This document shows positions 1-7,692 of a DNA stretch of 64,000 nucleotides, piece after piece. The position numbers were made by a program, and so were the translations under genes. The notes under the pieces were generated by a model that had not been told where the DNA came from, did not search any database, and saw nothing but the letters and a program-made list of their open reading frames with translations. Numbering within the stretch: position 1 is the first letter of the stretch; every line of letters begins with the position of its first letter. The stretch comes from Pedobacter sp. MC2016-24 (GTDB taxonomy: Bacteria > Bacteroidota > Bacteroidia > Sphingobacteriales > Sphingobacteriaceae): NCBI RefSeq assembly GCF_015223055.1, contig NZ_JADFBX010000004.1, positions 496,001-560,000 of the forward strand, given 5' to 3'.

Positions 1-209
1 CCTTGCTGGTCTTGTCAGAGCGGGAACAAAAAATCATTATGCTTTTTTATGGATTGTATGGTCATCCCCAAACCTCCCTCGAAGATATGGTGCCTTTGTT
101 GAAACTGAGTAAGGAAAGGATCCGGCAATTGAAAGATCAGGCACACCGAACCTTAAAAAGGGCCTGGAAAGGAAGCCGGCTGGCAGATTATTTTAACGAT
201 CTAAAATAG
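1..209 (+). CDS. C-terminal end of a sigma-70 type factor (partial)
   Basis: The reading frame is open at the window edge, so only the last 69 or so residues are seen. They match sigma-70 region 4: a helix-turn-helix of the form LLKLSKERIRQLKDQAHRTL, equivalent to the -35-binding helix of RpoD/RpoH-type factors, followed by a short tail. Family knowledge places this region at the end of the protein, which fits the stop at 207-209. The sequence is divergent from a canonical RpoD region 4 (for example ERIRQLKDQA for ERVRQIKxKA), so it may be an alternative or secondary sigma factor. Identity beyond sigma region 4 cannot be given because regions 1-3 lie outside the window. A hairpin with a T-run follows 10 bases after the stop. 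Confidence 0.7.
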   Translation, partial: LLVLSEREQKIIMLFYGLYGHPQTSLEDMVPLLKLSKERIRQLKDQAHRTLKRAWKGSRLADYFNDLK

Positions 210-218
210 TTCTACAAG

Positions 219-237
219 CCTTGAAACAAGGTTTTTT
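219..237 (+). terminator. Rho-independent terminator after the sigma gene
   Basis: A 5-bp stem CCTTG/CAAGG with an AAA loop is followed directly by six T. It is short but correctly placed just after the stop codon at 209. Confidence 0.6.
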
Positions 238-373
238 GTGGAAAAATCATAGGAAATAGGCCTAATGTGGAAAAAACAATGCAATTACTTCAATATTCAT
301 TTGGTGTAAATCCAATAATTATTAACTTTAAAGCGTTATATCATAAAATTAAAAATCTTAAACGAAGAAAAAC

Positions 374-550
374 ATGGAAAAATTCTCAAAATTAAAAGAA
401 CTAATTGCTGGCGTTGAGGCTGATGCAGATAAATTTTATAACTCAGGTAATGGTGCTGCTGGTACCAGAGTACGTAAAGCAATGCAAGATTTAAAAGGCC
501 TTGCACAAGAGATTCGTACTGAAATCACTGAGAAAAAGAATACAAAATAA
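374..550 (+). CDS. Small histone H1-like (Hc1-type) DNA-binding protein
   Basis: A 58-residue basic, helical protein starting MEKFSKLKELIAGVEADADK and ending in EITEKKNTK. It resembles the short histone H1-like proteins of Bacteroidetes (Hc1-like family), which are thought to bind DNA non-specifically and help organise the nucleoid. The sequence shows a Lys/Glu-rich amphipathic helix, a Gly/Ala turn around residues 27-31 (GNGAAGTR) and a second helix. It is monocistronic: about 160 bases follow the preceding gene and a strong terminator follows its stop. Function is inferred from family resemblance. Confidence 0.75.
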   Translation: MEKFSKLKELIAGVEADADKFYNSGNGAAGTRVRKAMQDLKGLAQEIRTEITEKKNTK

Positions 551-568
551 TTATTCTTTAAATTTTAG

Positions 569-597
569 AAAAGGCCTGCAAATTTTGCGGGCCTTTT
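569..597 (+). terminator. Rho-independent terminator after the H1-like gene
   Basis: AAAAGGCCTGC and GCGGGCCTTTT form an 11-bp stem with one G-T pair around a 7-base AT loop, ending in a T-run. It lies 18 bases after the stop at 550. It overlaps any upstream-extended start for the polymerase gene, which supports using the ATG at 647 for that gene. Confidence 0.85.
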
Positions 598-646
598 GTG
601 TATCCGGACCTTTTCATTTTTATGCTTAATTTTATGGCAGATTATC

Positions 647-1747
647 ATGGACGGGCAGGAAGAAAAACAATATCGCAAAATCATCCATATCGATATGGAT
701 TCATTCTACGCCTCTGTAGAGCAACGCGACAATCCTGAATTGAGGGGTAAGGCAATTGCTGTGGGGGGCGGGCCGGAAGGACGTGGAGGCGTGGTGGCGA
801 CCGCCAGCTATGAGGCCCGGAAATTTGGTGTGCATTCGGCCATGCCCTCAAAAAAAGCACAACAGCTTTGCCCGCATATTATATTCGTATATCCAAGGTT
901 TCCTGCCTATAAACAAGTTTCTCAGCATATCCGGGAAATATTCAGCCGCTACACCGATCTGATCCAGCCACTCTCACTGGATGAGGCCTATCTGGATGTG
1001 ACGCATGATAAACAAAATATTGGCTCTGCAATTGATATTGCGAATGAAATTAAACAGGCCATTCGCGACGAACTTCAGCTGACAGCCTCAGCAGGGGTGT
1101 CTATCAATAAGTTTGTAGCCAAAATTGCTTCTGACATGAATAAACCGGATGGACTGACCTTTATCGGACCGTCCAAAATTGAACGCTTTATGGAACAACT
1201 ACCTGTAGAGAAGTTCCATGGAGTTGGCAAGGTAACGGCTCAAAAGATGAAATCAAGAGGCTTGCATACGGGGGCTGACCTGAAAGCATTAACTGAAGCA
1301 GAACTGGTCAACCTGTTTGGTAAGAGCGGGAGGTTCTTTTATAAAATTGTTCGGGGGATTGATAACCGCAGGGTAGAACCCAACCAGCAGAGCAAATCTA
1401 TTGGTGCTGAAGACACCTTTGCTTATGATTTGACCTTACTGGAAGAAATGCGGGAGGAATTGGATAAAATCAGTTTAATTGTATTTAACCGGATGAAGCA
1501 GTATCAATTGTATGGCCGAACGGTTACTTTAAAGGTTAAATTCCAGGATTTTAAACAGATCACCCGCAGCAAGTCTTTTTCAGAACCCATTGCTGAAATA
1601 GCCGATTTAAAGGCAGTCGTGAATGGATTGCTCGCTGACGTCGACTTCGCCGGTCGCGGGGTCCGGTTATTGGGTGTATCGTCATCTGGTTTCAGGGATC
1701 AGTTGAAAAACGATGATTTGCTATATCAGCCCAGATTGTTCCCTTAG
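647..1747 (+). CDS. dinB: DNA polymerase IV (Y-family translesion polymerase)
   Basis: A 366-residue Y-family polymerase that copies past damaged template bases. Catalytic motifs are clear: IDMDSFYASVEQ near the N-terminus (metal-binding D16, D18) and SLDEAYLDV (D112, E113). The GVSINKFVAKIASDMNKPDG palm segment and GVGKVTAQKM helix-hairpin-helix thumb follow, then a C-terminal little-finger domain from about residue 230. An extended frame begins at 596, but that start lies in the preceding terminator, so I use the ATG at 647. The C-terminus (LLYQPRLFP) is compatible with a beta-clamp-binding tail, although the exact clamp motif is inferred. Length is normal for the family. No lexA-type box could be recognised upstream. 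Confidence 0.95.
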   Translation: MDGQEEKQYRKIIHIDMDSFYASVEQRDNPELRGKAIAVGGGPEGRGGVVATASYEARKFGVHSAMPSKKAQQLCPHIIFVYPRFPAYKQVSQHIREIFSRYTDLIQPLSLDEAYLDVTHDKQNIGSAIDIANEIKQAIRDELQLTASAGVSINKFVAKIASDMNKPDGLTFIGPSKIERFMEQLPVEKFHGVGKVTAQKMKSRGLHTGADLKALTEAELVNLFGKSGRFFYKIVRGIDNRRVEPNQQSKSIGAEDTFAYDLTLLEEMREELDKISLIVFNRMKQYQLYGRTVTLKVKFQDFKQITRSKSFSEPIAEIADLKAVVNGLLADVDFAGRGVRLLGVSSSGFRDQLKNDDLLYQPRLFP

Positions 1748-1933
1748 CCCTGTTCGAAATCTACATTTGTATTTGCTGGTTTTCTGGTAGTAATGTTCTG
1801 TTTTTCAGTATAATAATTTGTCATTTATTTGATAAAAAAATAAGAACAAAATCTTATATTGTATTGTAATTGCCAGCTGTTTAACTGAAATGCTGGTGAT
1901 GTTTAAAAACAAAAACATATCATTAGAAAAACT

Positions 1934-2581
1934 ATGAAAAAGTTATTATCACTCCTTGTCATCTTAGGTTTAGGTTTAAACTTAAGTATGGCTCAAACTC
2001 CTGCTACAGCAACTGCTAAAGCTCAAACCGCAAAAGCTAAGGCTGATGCCAAGAAAGATGCTGCAAAGGCTAAGGCCGATGCAAAAAAAGAGGCCGATAA
2101 GGTAAATGCGGCAGGGGTAAAACTCAAGAAAGACGGTACTCCGGATAAAAGATACAGTGCTGCTGCACAGGAACCAGCGGTTAAATTGAAAAAGGATGGT
2201 ACACCGGATAAGCGTTATTCAGCAGCCGGAGCTAAAGAAGTAAAAACCACTACGACTAAAACGACAACCAAGACTGCAGAAAAGGCTCCGGTTGCGGTAG
2301 CAACTCCAGGTTTGAAGAAAGACGGGACGCCTGATAAACGTTATTCAGCAAATAAAACAGCCGCAGAAGCGACTGCTGCAAGTGCTAAAAAAGATGCTGC
2401 AGCCAGAGTAACTGCTGCAAAAAACCAAACTCCGACTACCGCTACTAAAGATTATACCCCTACGGTTGATAAAGCTTTAAAAGGCCCCGCAAATGAAGTG
2501 GTGTATACAGGCCCTCGCGGTGGAAAATACTACATCAACAAAAATGGCAATAAAACATATTTGAAAAAAGAAGCGCAATAG
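1934..2581 (+). CDS. Secreted Lys/Ala-rich protein with three LKKDGTPDKRYSA repeats
   Basis: A 215-residue exported protein. Residues 1-20 form a Sec signal peptide ending SMA-Q. The mature part is rich in Ala, Lys and Asp, and the same 13-residue unit LKKDGTPDKRYSA occurs three times (about 64-76, 85-97, 127-139) separated by flexible Ala/Lys/Thr linkers. The C-terminal 25 residues (YTGPRGGKYYINKNGNKTYL) resemble the short basic GPRGGKYY...GKKxYL module of the PBCV-specific basic adaptor type; that name is recalled, not checked. Highly basic and low complexity, it could bind nucleic acid, acidic polysaccharide or the cell surface. The molecular role is unknown. It appears to be transcribed alone, ending at the shared hairpin at 2625-2661. 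Confidence 0.7.
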   Translation: MKKLLSLLVILGLGLNLSMAQTPATATAKAQTAKAKADAKKDAAKAKADAKKEADKVNAAGVKLKKDGTPDKRYSAAAQEPAVKLKKDGTPDKRYSAAGAKEVKTTTTKTTTKTAEKAPVAVATPGLKKDGTPDKRYSANKTAAEATAASAKKDAAARVTAAKNQTPTTATKDYTPTVDKALKGPANEVVYTGPRGGKYYINKNGNKTYLKKEAQ

Positions 2582-2624
2582 TTGTTAAGCGCTTCATCCT
2601 GAAAGTAATCAGGATATGCACGTT

Positions 2625-2661
2625 AAAAAGGGGAATGTTGTTACAAGACATTCCCCTTTTT
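2625..2661. terminator. Bidirectional terminator between convergent genes
   Basis: A perfect 14-bp inverted repeat (AAAAAGGGGAATGT / ACATTCCCCTTTTT) with a 9-base loop, giving a T-run on either strand. It serves the secreted repeat protein on the plus strand and overlaps the 3' end of the KTSC gene on the minus strand. Confidence 0.9.
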
Positions 2662-2862
2662 TGCATTTCTCAATCTCCTATATTTAAATTTGCCTTTAAT
2701 GAAATGATTGAAATACCGTCCCTTTGATCCGGCTGCTTTTAACATCGTTGCAACTTCAGCCGGAACTGCCTTATAGGCATAGGTAATTCCTGATACAAAA
2801 GTGATGTTTAAAATGCTTTGCTCTGCTTCATAATGAAATTTCTGAATGACGGATGAAGGCAT
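2641..2862 (-). CDS. KTSC-domain small protein
   Basis: A 73-residue protein that fits the KTSC family (C-terminal domain of some lysyl-tRNA synthetases, often stand-alone in bacteria). Pattern: FHYEAEQSILNITFVSGITYAY, then VPAEVATMLKAAGSKGRYFNHFIKGKFKYRRL, with the SKGxYFN signature and a basic tail. The family's function is not well established; nucleic acid binding has been suggested. It is 10 bases upstream of the next minus-strand gene, so the two may be co-transcribed. The last codons overlap the terminator hairpin. Confidence 0.75.
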   Translation of the reverse strand: MPSSVIQKFHYEAEQSILNITFVSGITYAYKAVPAEVATMLKAAGSKGRYFNHFIKGKFKYRRLRNAKKGNVL

Positions 2863-2872
2863 GACTTGTGTA

Positions 2873-3268
2873 TTAATAGAGTTTTTGCTGTTGGTTTTTA
2901 AGTTTCTCAGCTTCTTCTTCAGCCATAATTTTTCCTTTTTTAAGATCGATCCGGATGATGTTGTATAAACTCATGTACACATTGGCAACGAATATAATGG
3001 TAAAACCAGCAATCAGGTAGCCTACCCAGTCGTCATATAATAGTTTATACCGGGTGATGAACAACAGCAGCAGGGTAACATAATGGCTAAAGCAATATTC
3101 GCAGGTAAAAACGTAAAAGAATTTCCGCTTCCATATTTTGCCAGCTGTTTTTGACTTGTTTACGCAATATTCTCGTGGTTCTCTGAATATTTCTTCCTTG
3201 GTAACCGTCCATGCAACGCAGGCAACGACTACAGCAAGTATGAAAAACCAGTATGGGTGTGTCTCCAT
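2873..3268 (-). CDS. Conserved small membrane protein of unknown function
   Basis: A 131-residue protein beginning METHPYWFFILAVVVACVAW. Three hydrophobic segments are visible: residues 7-22, a middle one after FTCEYCFSHYVTLLLLFI, and one around YLIAGFTIIFVANVYMSLY. A CEYCFSH motif with two Cys and a His could bind a metal or form a disulfide. The C-terminus is charged. A longer frame to 3358 begins only with TTG and would overlap the divergent osmC-like gene, so the ATG at 3268 is preferred; this leaves an 82-base divergent intergenic region. Similar short proteins seem common in Sphingobacteriaceae; no function is known to me. Confidence 0.65.
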   Translation of the reverse strand: METHPYWFFILAVVVACVAWTVTKEEIFREPREYCVNKSKTAGKIWKRKFFYVFTCEYCFSHYVTLLLLFITRYKLLYDDWVGYLIAGFTIIFVANVYMSLYNIIRIDLKKGKIMAEEEAEKLKNQQQKLY

Positions 3269-3350
3269 CTGTATCGGATTTTGTTGTATGAAGTTAACAA
3301 GCCGGCCGGGAAAAGGTTTGGTTTTAGTATCTTTAAAGAAATCTATTTTT

Positions 3351-3752
3351 ATGGCCAATAATCAAATTACAGCGGTAACGGAACTGGACCGTGCGCACTA
3401 TAAAACTAAAGTATATTCGGGCGGGCATTTTATTTATGCGGATGAGCCTGCTGAAGTAGGCGGAACAGATGAGGCGATGCCTCCGGCTGCTTTGTTACTG
3501 GCTAGTTTGGGAAGTTGTACGGCAATTACGATTCGGATGTATGCAGATCGAAAAGGCTTTAACCTGGATCATATTAAAGTAGAGTTGGCGATTTGTAAAG
3601 AAGAGGAGATGAGTAAGGACACCAGAATCACGAGGAAAATAACCTTTACCGGAGCCATTACAGAGGAGGAGCGGCTAAGGCTGCTGGTGATTGCTGATAA
3701 ATGTCCGATTCATAAGATGCTCAGCAATCCCATATCAATTGAAACCAGTTAA
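3351..3752 (+). CDS. OsmC/Ohr family peroxiredoxin-like protein
   Basis: A 133-residue OsmC-like protein. The two family cysteines are present: C56 in LLASLGSCTAITIRMYADRKG and C118 in ADKCPIHKML. Members reduce organic or lipid hydroperoxides with this Cys pair, usually as cytosolic homodimers. The start at 3351 gives the usual N-terminus just before the first beta strands and is compatible with the divergent gene at 3268. No neighbouring OhrR-type repressor is seen. Whether it acts on organic peroxides (Ohr-like) or is a general OsmC/YhfA-like protein cannot be told by eye. Confidence 0.85.
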   Translation: MANNQITAVTELDRAHYKTKVYSGGHFIYADEPAEVGGTDEAMPPAALLLASLGSCTAITIRMYADRKGFNLDHIKVELAICKEEEMSKDTRITRKITFTGAITEEERLRLLVIADKCPIHKMLSNPISIETS

Positions 3753-3805
3753 CACGGATTAATATCTGGAATTTAGTACTATAGATACTTAAATTAGTAC
3801 ATTTT

Positions 3806-4171
3806 TTATCCTGCCAGTTGCATTCTGACCTTGCTTACCAAATGGTTAATGTCAAAGGGTTTCGCTAAAAAGTCATTTGGAGAACCCGGTGATTTAAGCA
3901 AGTTGTGCAGATTGTGACTGGCGGAAATCATCACTACAGGAATGTATTTAAAGATTTGATGTGCTTTTATTGTTTTGCAGATTTCCCGGCCATCCATTCC
4001 GGCAAGCATGACATCAAGCAAAATAAGATCAGGTCTGAGCGTGGAAATTACACTCATTACATTCTTTCCACTGGTTAATGTCATGACTTCGTACCCTTCA
4101 TCCTCCAATATGATTTTGATAACTTCAACGATATCTTCATCATCATCTACTGCCAATATTTTTTTAGACAT
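3806..4171 (-). CDS. Stand-alone response regulator receiver protein
   Basis: A 121-residue protein consisting of one CheY-like receiver domain. The acidic pocket is D10/D11 (KILAVDDDEDI), the phosphorylation site is D53 (LILLDVMLAGMDG), and the conserved Lys is in NDFLAKPFD. There is no DNA-binding output domain, so it must act through protein contacts. No histidine kinase is adjacent; the nearest one in the window (26102-27316) also lacks a receiver, and a link between them is only a possibility. The ATG at 4171 is preferred over the upstream start at 4192, which would add seven residues before the first beta strand. Confidence 0.85.
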   Translation of the reverse strand: MSKKILAVDDDEDIVEVIKIILEDEGYEVMTLTSGKNVMSVISTLRPDLILLDVMLAGMDGREICKTIKAHQIFKYIPVVMISASHNLHNLLKSPGSPNDFLAKPFDINHLVSKVRMQLAG

Positions 4172-4316
4172 TATTTTTTTATCTATATACATATGCTATA
4201 CCAAAGCTATTTACATGCCATAGATTACAGGTTCTACTAATAAATTGAATTAATTTACAATTATATGCTAAATTATTTAGCATATTTACAGCTTCAATCC
4301 TTGTAAAACTAAATTC

Positions 4317-5687
4317 ATGTTGTACGCCGTAGTAGATATTGAAACTACCGGAGGTTTTGCTTCCGGAAATGGAATTACTGAAATTTCCATCCTCGTGCAT
4401 GATGGGACCTCTGTAATCCAGACCTTTGATACGCTGATTAACCCTGAGCAAGTTATCCTACCTTATATCGAGGCACTCACAGGTATCAGCAATGATATGG
4501 TTTTAGATGCGCCTTTATTTAAAGATGTTGCTCAGGAAATTTATGAGTTGTTGGAGGATAAGATTTTTGTAGCGCACAATGTTAATTTTGATTTTTCATT
4601 TATCCGGCATCAGCTGATGCAATGTGGCTATACATTGAGTTCTAAAAAGCTATGTACAGTAAGGTTGAGCAGGAAAATTTTACCTGGCCACCGTTCTTAC
4701 AGTTTGGGTAAACTTTGTGCGGCCTTAAGCATTCCTGTAAATAACAGGCATAGGGCTGGGGGGGATGCAGAAGCTACGGCCATTTTGCTGACTATGCTGA
4801 TTGCGGCGGACGAAGAAGGACTGATCGCACAGACGCTGAATAAGTTTTCTAAAGAACAGGCATTGCCGCCCAATTTGCCAAAAAGCCAGGTAGAGCGGTT
4901 GCCTTTAGTTCCAGGTGTTTATTATTTTAAAGATCAAAAGGGCAAGGTCATTTATATTGGTAAAGCGAAAAGCCTTAAGAAAAGAGTTTGTTCGCATTTT
5001 ACAGGTAACAATACCAGCAGACAGCGCCAGGAGTTTCTGCAAAACATATATTCAGTGGATTTTGAAGTCTGTGGTACCGAATTGATGGCCTTTATTTTAG
5101 AGGCGTCCGAGATCAAACGATTATGGCCGGATAATAACCGCGCCTTAAAACGGCACGATCAGAAATATGGCTTATATGTGTTTGAAGATCAGAACGGCTA
5201 TATGCGCCTGGGGATCGATAAATATAGAAAGCAAGTTGCGGCACTTTACAGTTTTAATACTTTATTAGATGGTCATAACCTGTTGCGTTTATTAATTAAA
5301 GAGCATGTACTGTGCGAGAAACTATGTTACATACAGAAAAACCGTCTCGCTTGTACAGGTCATGATGAGGGGCGCTGTAGTGGCGCTTGCCTGGGTAAAG
5401 AGTCAGCTGCATCTTATAATGTGCGTGTAAAGTACGCCATTGCCTATCTCAAGTCGATTCTTCCAACGTTTGCGATGATTGACAAGGGCCGGACTGATGA
5501 TGAACACAGCTGTTTATTGGTAGAACAAGGCAAATTTTATGGTATGGGTTATATTTCTGCAGATACAGATGTTCAGCAGACCGCGATGTTGAAGTCTGCG
5601 CTACAACCTTATGCTTCTGATGATTACATTTTACACTTGATCATGAACCATGTGGAACAATTTCCGGATAAGCGGATTGCGATTTAA
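4317..5687 (+). CDS. DnaQ-like exonuclease fused to a GIY-YIG (UvrC-type) nuclease domain
   Basis: A 456-residue two-domain nuclease. Residues 1-165 form a DEDD 3'-5' exonuclease domain of the PolC/epsilon type: Exo I VVDIETTGG (D7, E9), Exo II VAHNVNFDFSFI and Exo III HRAGGDAEAT. Residues about 195-275 form a GIY-YIG domain (LVPGVYYF...GKVIYIGKAKSLKKRV) like the N-terminus of UvrC or Cho. The C-terminal third has a Cys cluster (CEKLCYIQ, CTGHDEGRCSGACLG) similar to the Cys region of related UvrC-like proteins. The fusion is known in bacteria, mostly without a defined role; DNA repair by incision and trimming is the natural inference. It is divergent from the receiver gene and ends about 90 bases before the tRNA. 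Confidence 0.85.
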   Translation: MLYAVVDIETTGGFASGNGITEISILVHDGTSVIQTFDTLINPEQVILPYIEALTGISNDMVLDAPLFKDVAQEIYELLEDKIFVAHNVNFDFSFIRHQLMQCGYTLSSKKLCTVRLSRKILPGHRSYSLGKLCAALSIPVNNRHRAGGDAEATAILLTMLIAADEEGLIAQTLNKFSKEQALPPNLPKSQVERLPLVPGVYYFKDQKGKVIYIGKAKSLKKRVCSHFTGNNTSRQRQEFLQNIYSVDFEVCGTELMAFILEASEIKRLWPDNNRALKRHDQKYGLYVFEDQNGYMRLGIDKYRKQVAALYSFNTLLDGHNLLRLLIKEHVLCEKLCYIQKNRLACTGHDEGRCSGACLGKESAASYNVRVKYAIAYLKSILPTFAMIDKGRTDDEHSCLLVEQGKFYGMGYISADTDVQQTAMLKSALQPYASDDYILHLIMNHVEQFPDKRIAI

Positions 5688-5773
5688 TTTATACGTTTTT
5701 TGCATAAAAAAGAACAAATAGATTTTGCATTATTCCCTTGTTTTTATATCTTTGCCGTCCCTAAGGGGGAGAT

Positions 5774-5847
5774 GCCTCGGTAGCTCAGCTGGATAGAGCG
5801 TCGGTTTTCTAAACCGAGGGTCAGGGGTTCGAGTCCCTTCCGGGGTA
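5774..5847 (+). tRNA. tRNA-Arg (anticodon TCT)
   Basis: A full 74-base cloverleaf. The acceptor arm is GCCTCGG/CCGGGGT, the D arm GCTC...GAGC, and the anticodon stem TCGGT/ACCGA holds a TTTCTAA loop giving anticodon TCT (reads AGA/AGG). There is a 5-base variable loop, a T arm AGGGG-TTCGAGT-CCCTT, and discriminator A. CCA is not encoded. The acceptor helix opens with a G-T pair, which is slightly unusual. Confidence 0.95.
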
Positions 5848-5851
5848 CAGG

Positions 5852-5893
5852 ACCGGAGTGAAAATTTTCAAAAGTTTTTACTCCGGTTTTTTT
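5852..5893 (+). terminator. Rho-independent terminator after tRNA-Arg
   Basis: ACCGGAGTGAAAA pairs with TTTTTACTCCGGT (13 bp, one G-T) and ends in seven T, four bases after the tRNA. It also falls within the antisense reading frame of the recombinase relic. Confidence 0.9.
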
Positions 5894-6783
5894 ATGTCTT
5901 AACCTTCTGTTAATGTGATAGATAAGAAGCGCTGCTTCATTTACTTCAGGGGGTCGATGTGCCTCTCCGTCAAAAAACCATTTTTCAGCATAAATCGAGC
6001 CGACAATTGACCGTTTTATATCGGAATCTGCATTTGCATAGAAATCTGCTAATTTTTTAGATTTTGCACGGCTAAAGCAGCTAAACCCTGAATATCTATT
6101 TTTTCTTCACTCTGCTGTTCTAAATTTTTTAATTCAATTTCGCACTTTGCAATGTTGTTTGTGCATTCTTCCTTGATTTGCTTGTATTCAGTGCCGGTTA
6201 TTACATCATCCAATAATAATTGCATTGATTTTTCCATTCTTTTATTTTGCGCTGCAATCATTTCAAGGGTTCGATTTTATTCCTTTCTCCATCTTCCTCC
6301 GCTTTCTTTGTGAGCGTCACAAACTATAGCTGTAAAGAGTTCGGCCATTCCTGGTTTGGGTACAAACTGTTTAAGATGGCGCTCAAAAAGCATATTCACC
6401 GGGTCGGCCTTAAACCTTACTCCACACGTGGAATTACAATGATAGTAGGGATAATAGCCTTTATGACGACCTCGTGAAGCACTTCCTGTCATCACACGAC
6501 CGCATTTTGGACAGTGGATAAAACTGCTTGAAAAAGTCCTTTGGTAAACCTAACTTGTTCTCTTCCATATGACTGTACTTAAAGTTCTGATTTTCTTCCC
6601 TTAAATACAATACGTTTGACCTAGTCTAATCAGACTTTACACAAAATTCAAGACACTACCGATAAACATGGTAACAATTCCATATGCGAAATAATAGTAG
6701 CAAATGTCTTGCAAAGAGAAATATCCAATTCTCTATCTTCGTTATAATTCCACCACCATTTGAGTATTTAAAAATTCTCGAAG

Positions 6784-7026
6784 CTAATTTGTCAAATTGA
6801 ATTCTAATGAAATATTGAGATTATCATTGTCCAAAGAAATCTGGATAAAGTTTTTTAATGTCAGATACACTTTAGTTCCCTTTTCGCTCAGATATTGAGA
6901 GATAATTGTCTTCAAAGACTTCTTTAAGTCCATCTTGCTTGTTGAAAAAAGTAAATTTTCTATACCATATTTGTTTGTGTTAGGTGTGTCCGTAAAGTTG
7001 AAGTTATCCAGCTCGGCTTTTGGCAA
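6784..7026 (-). CDS. Hypothetical 80-residue ORF, doubtful start
   Basis: The frame encodes an acidic/Asn-rich sequence (KAELDNFNFTDTPNTNKYGIENLL ... LTLKNFIQISLDNDNLNISLEFNLTN) that looks like folded protein rather than noise. There is no ATG: the only start is TTG at 7026, and the frame is otherwise continuous upstream to the stop codon of the next gene (7063-7065). It could be a fragment or a translationally coupled small gene. I do not recognise it. Confidence 0.3.
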   Translation of the reverse strand: MPKAELDNFNFTDTPNTNKYGIENLLFSTSKMDLKKSLKTIISQYLSEKGTKVYLTLKNFIQISLDNDNLNISLEFNLTN

Positions 7027-7062
7027 TAGAATGTTCTGTGAAGTTTTTTTATTTATAATGTG

Positions 7063-7545
7063 TTAATATTTTGCCTTCCTGAAAATTAATATGGTTATTA
7101 AGGTACCAATTGCTAAACCTATGATAAGGAATATTTCTAAGTTTACTTCTTCAAATCTAATTCTTGGAATTTCGGCTCCATCAGCAAATTCAGCTCTCTG
7201 TAACATATTATTTATCTGGGATGCCTTGAATTTTAAATACATTACTCGACTGACCAATAATATTAAACCAGATGTAATTATAAATATAATTGAGGATAGT
7301 TTTCTATATAGAGAATTCAGCTCACAAGTCTTTTTTACCAGTAAATACAAAAAAGGAATTAGTCCGAAACATATGATAAATAGCAAGCAAGGGAAGGTTT
7401 GATACGGTAATTGCCAGCTTTTTTCGAAAGAAATTTTTTCTCCCATAATGTAAGTCATTGAAAAACTCAAGAAAAAATCTCTAACAAAAAATCCGATTAT
7501 ACATAGCAAAAGCGATAGTCCAATTAGAATTCCATTTTGTTTCAT
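7063..7545 (-). CDS. Small integral membrane protein, unknown function
   Basis: A 160-residue protein with four likely transmembrane segments: about residues 6-26, 50-70, 84-104 and 137-155, ending in a basic FRKAKY tail. Between TM3 and TM4 lies a charged loop (KFKASQINNMLQRAEFADGAEIPRIRFEE). It starts with an ATG (MKQNGILIGLSLLLC). A+T content is higher than in the flanking housekeeping genes, which together with the recombinase relic next door suggests acquired DNA. No family recognised. Confidence 0.5.
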   Translation of the reverse strand: MKQNGILIGLSLLLCIIGFFVRDFFLSFSMTYIMGEKISFEKSWQLPYQTFPCLLFIICFGLIPFLYLLVKKTCELNSLYRKLSSIIFIITSGLILLVSRVMYLKFKASQINNMLQRAEFADGAEIPRIRFEEVNLEIFLIIGLAIGTLITILIFRKAKY

Positions 7546-7692
7546 AGGGTTGTTTTTATAAAATTACACATAATGTTTCTGGGTTTATCTTCGGATGGGG
7601 AAATCGAAGTAAAAATCTTCAATTTTGTAGATAAGTTAAGTCGAAGAACCAACGTATGACAAGGGAATCCTGGCTTGTGCTACGCAGAAGGA

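Larger units (their letters stand above)
5744..6567 (-). pseudogene. Relic of a large serine site-specific recombinase (C-terminal part)
   Basis: On the minus strand the C-terminal half of a large serine recombinase is recognisable but broken. Around 6510-6380 there is a zinc-ribbon-like stretch (FIHCPKCGRVMTGSASRGR, then YYHCNSTCGVRFKAD). An in-frame TAA at 6277-6279 interrupts it, the same frame then runs to a stop at 6049-6051, and a one-base shift restores the usual ending (LADFYANADSDIKRSIVGSI, then PPEVNEAALLIY). After this the frame stays open antisense through the tRNA gene to a TAA at 5744-5746. The N-terminal resolvase catalytic domain is absent, and another shift is likely near 6520. 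This is a remnant of an integrated element beside the tRNA. Confidence 0.75.
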
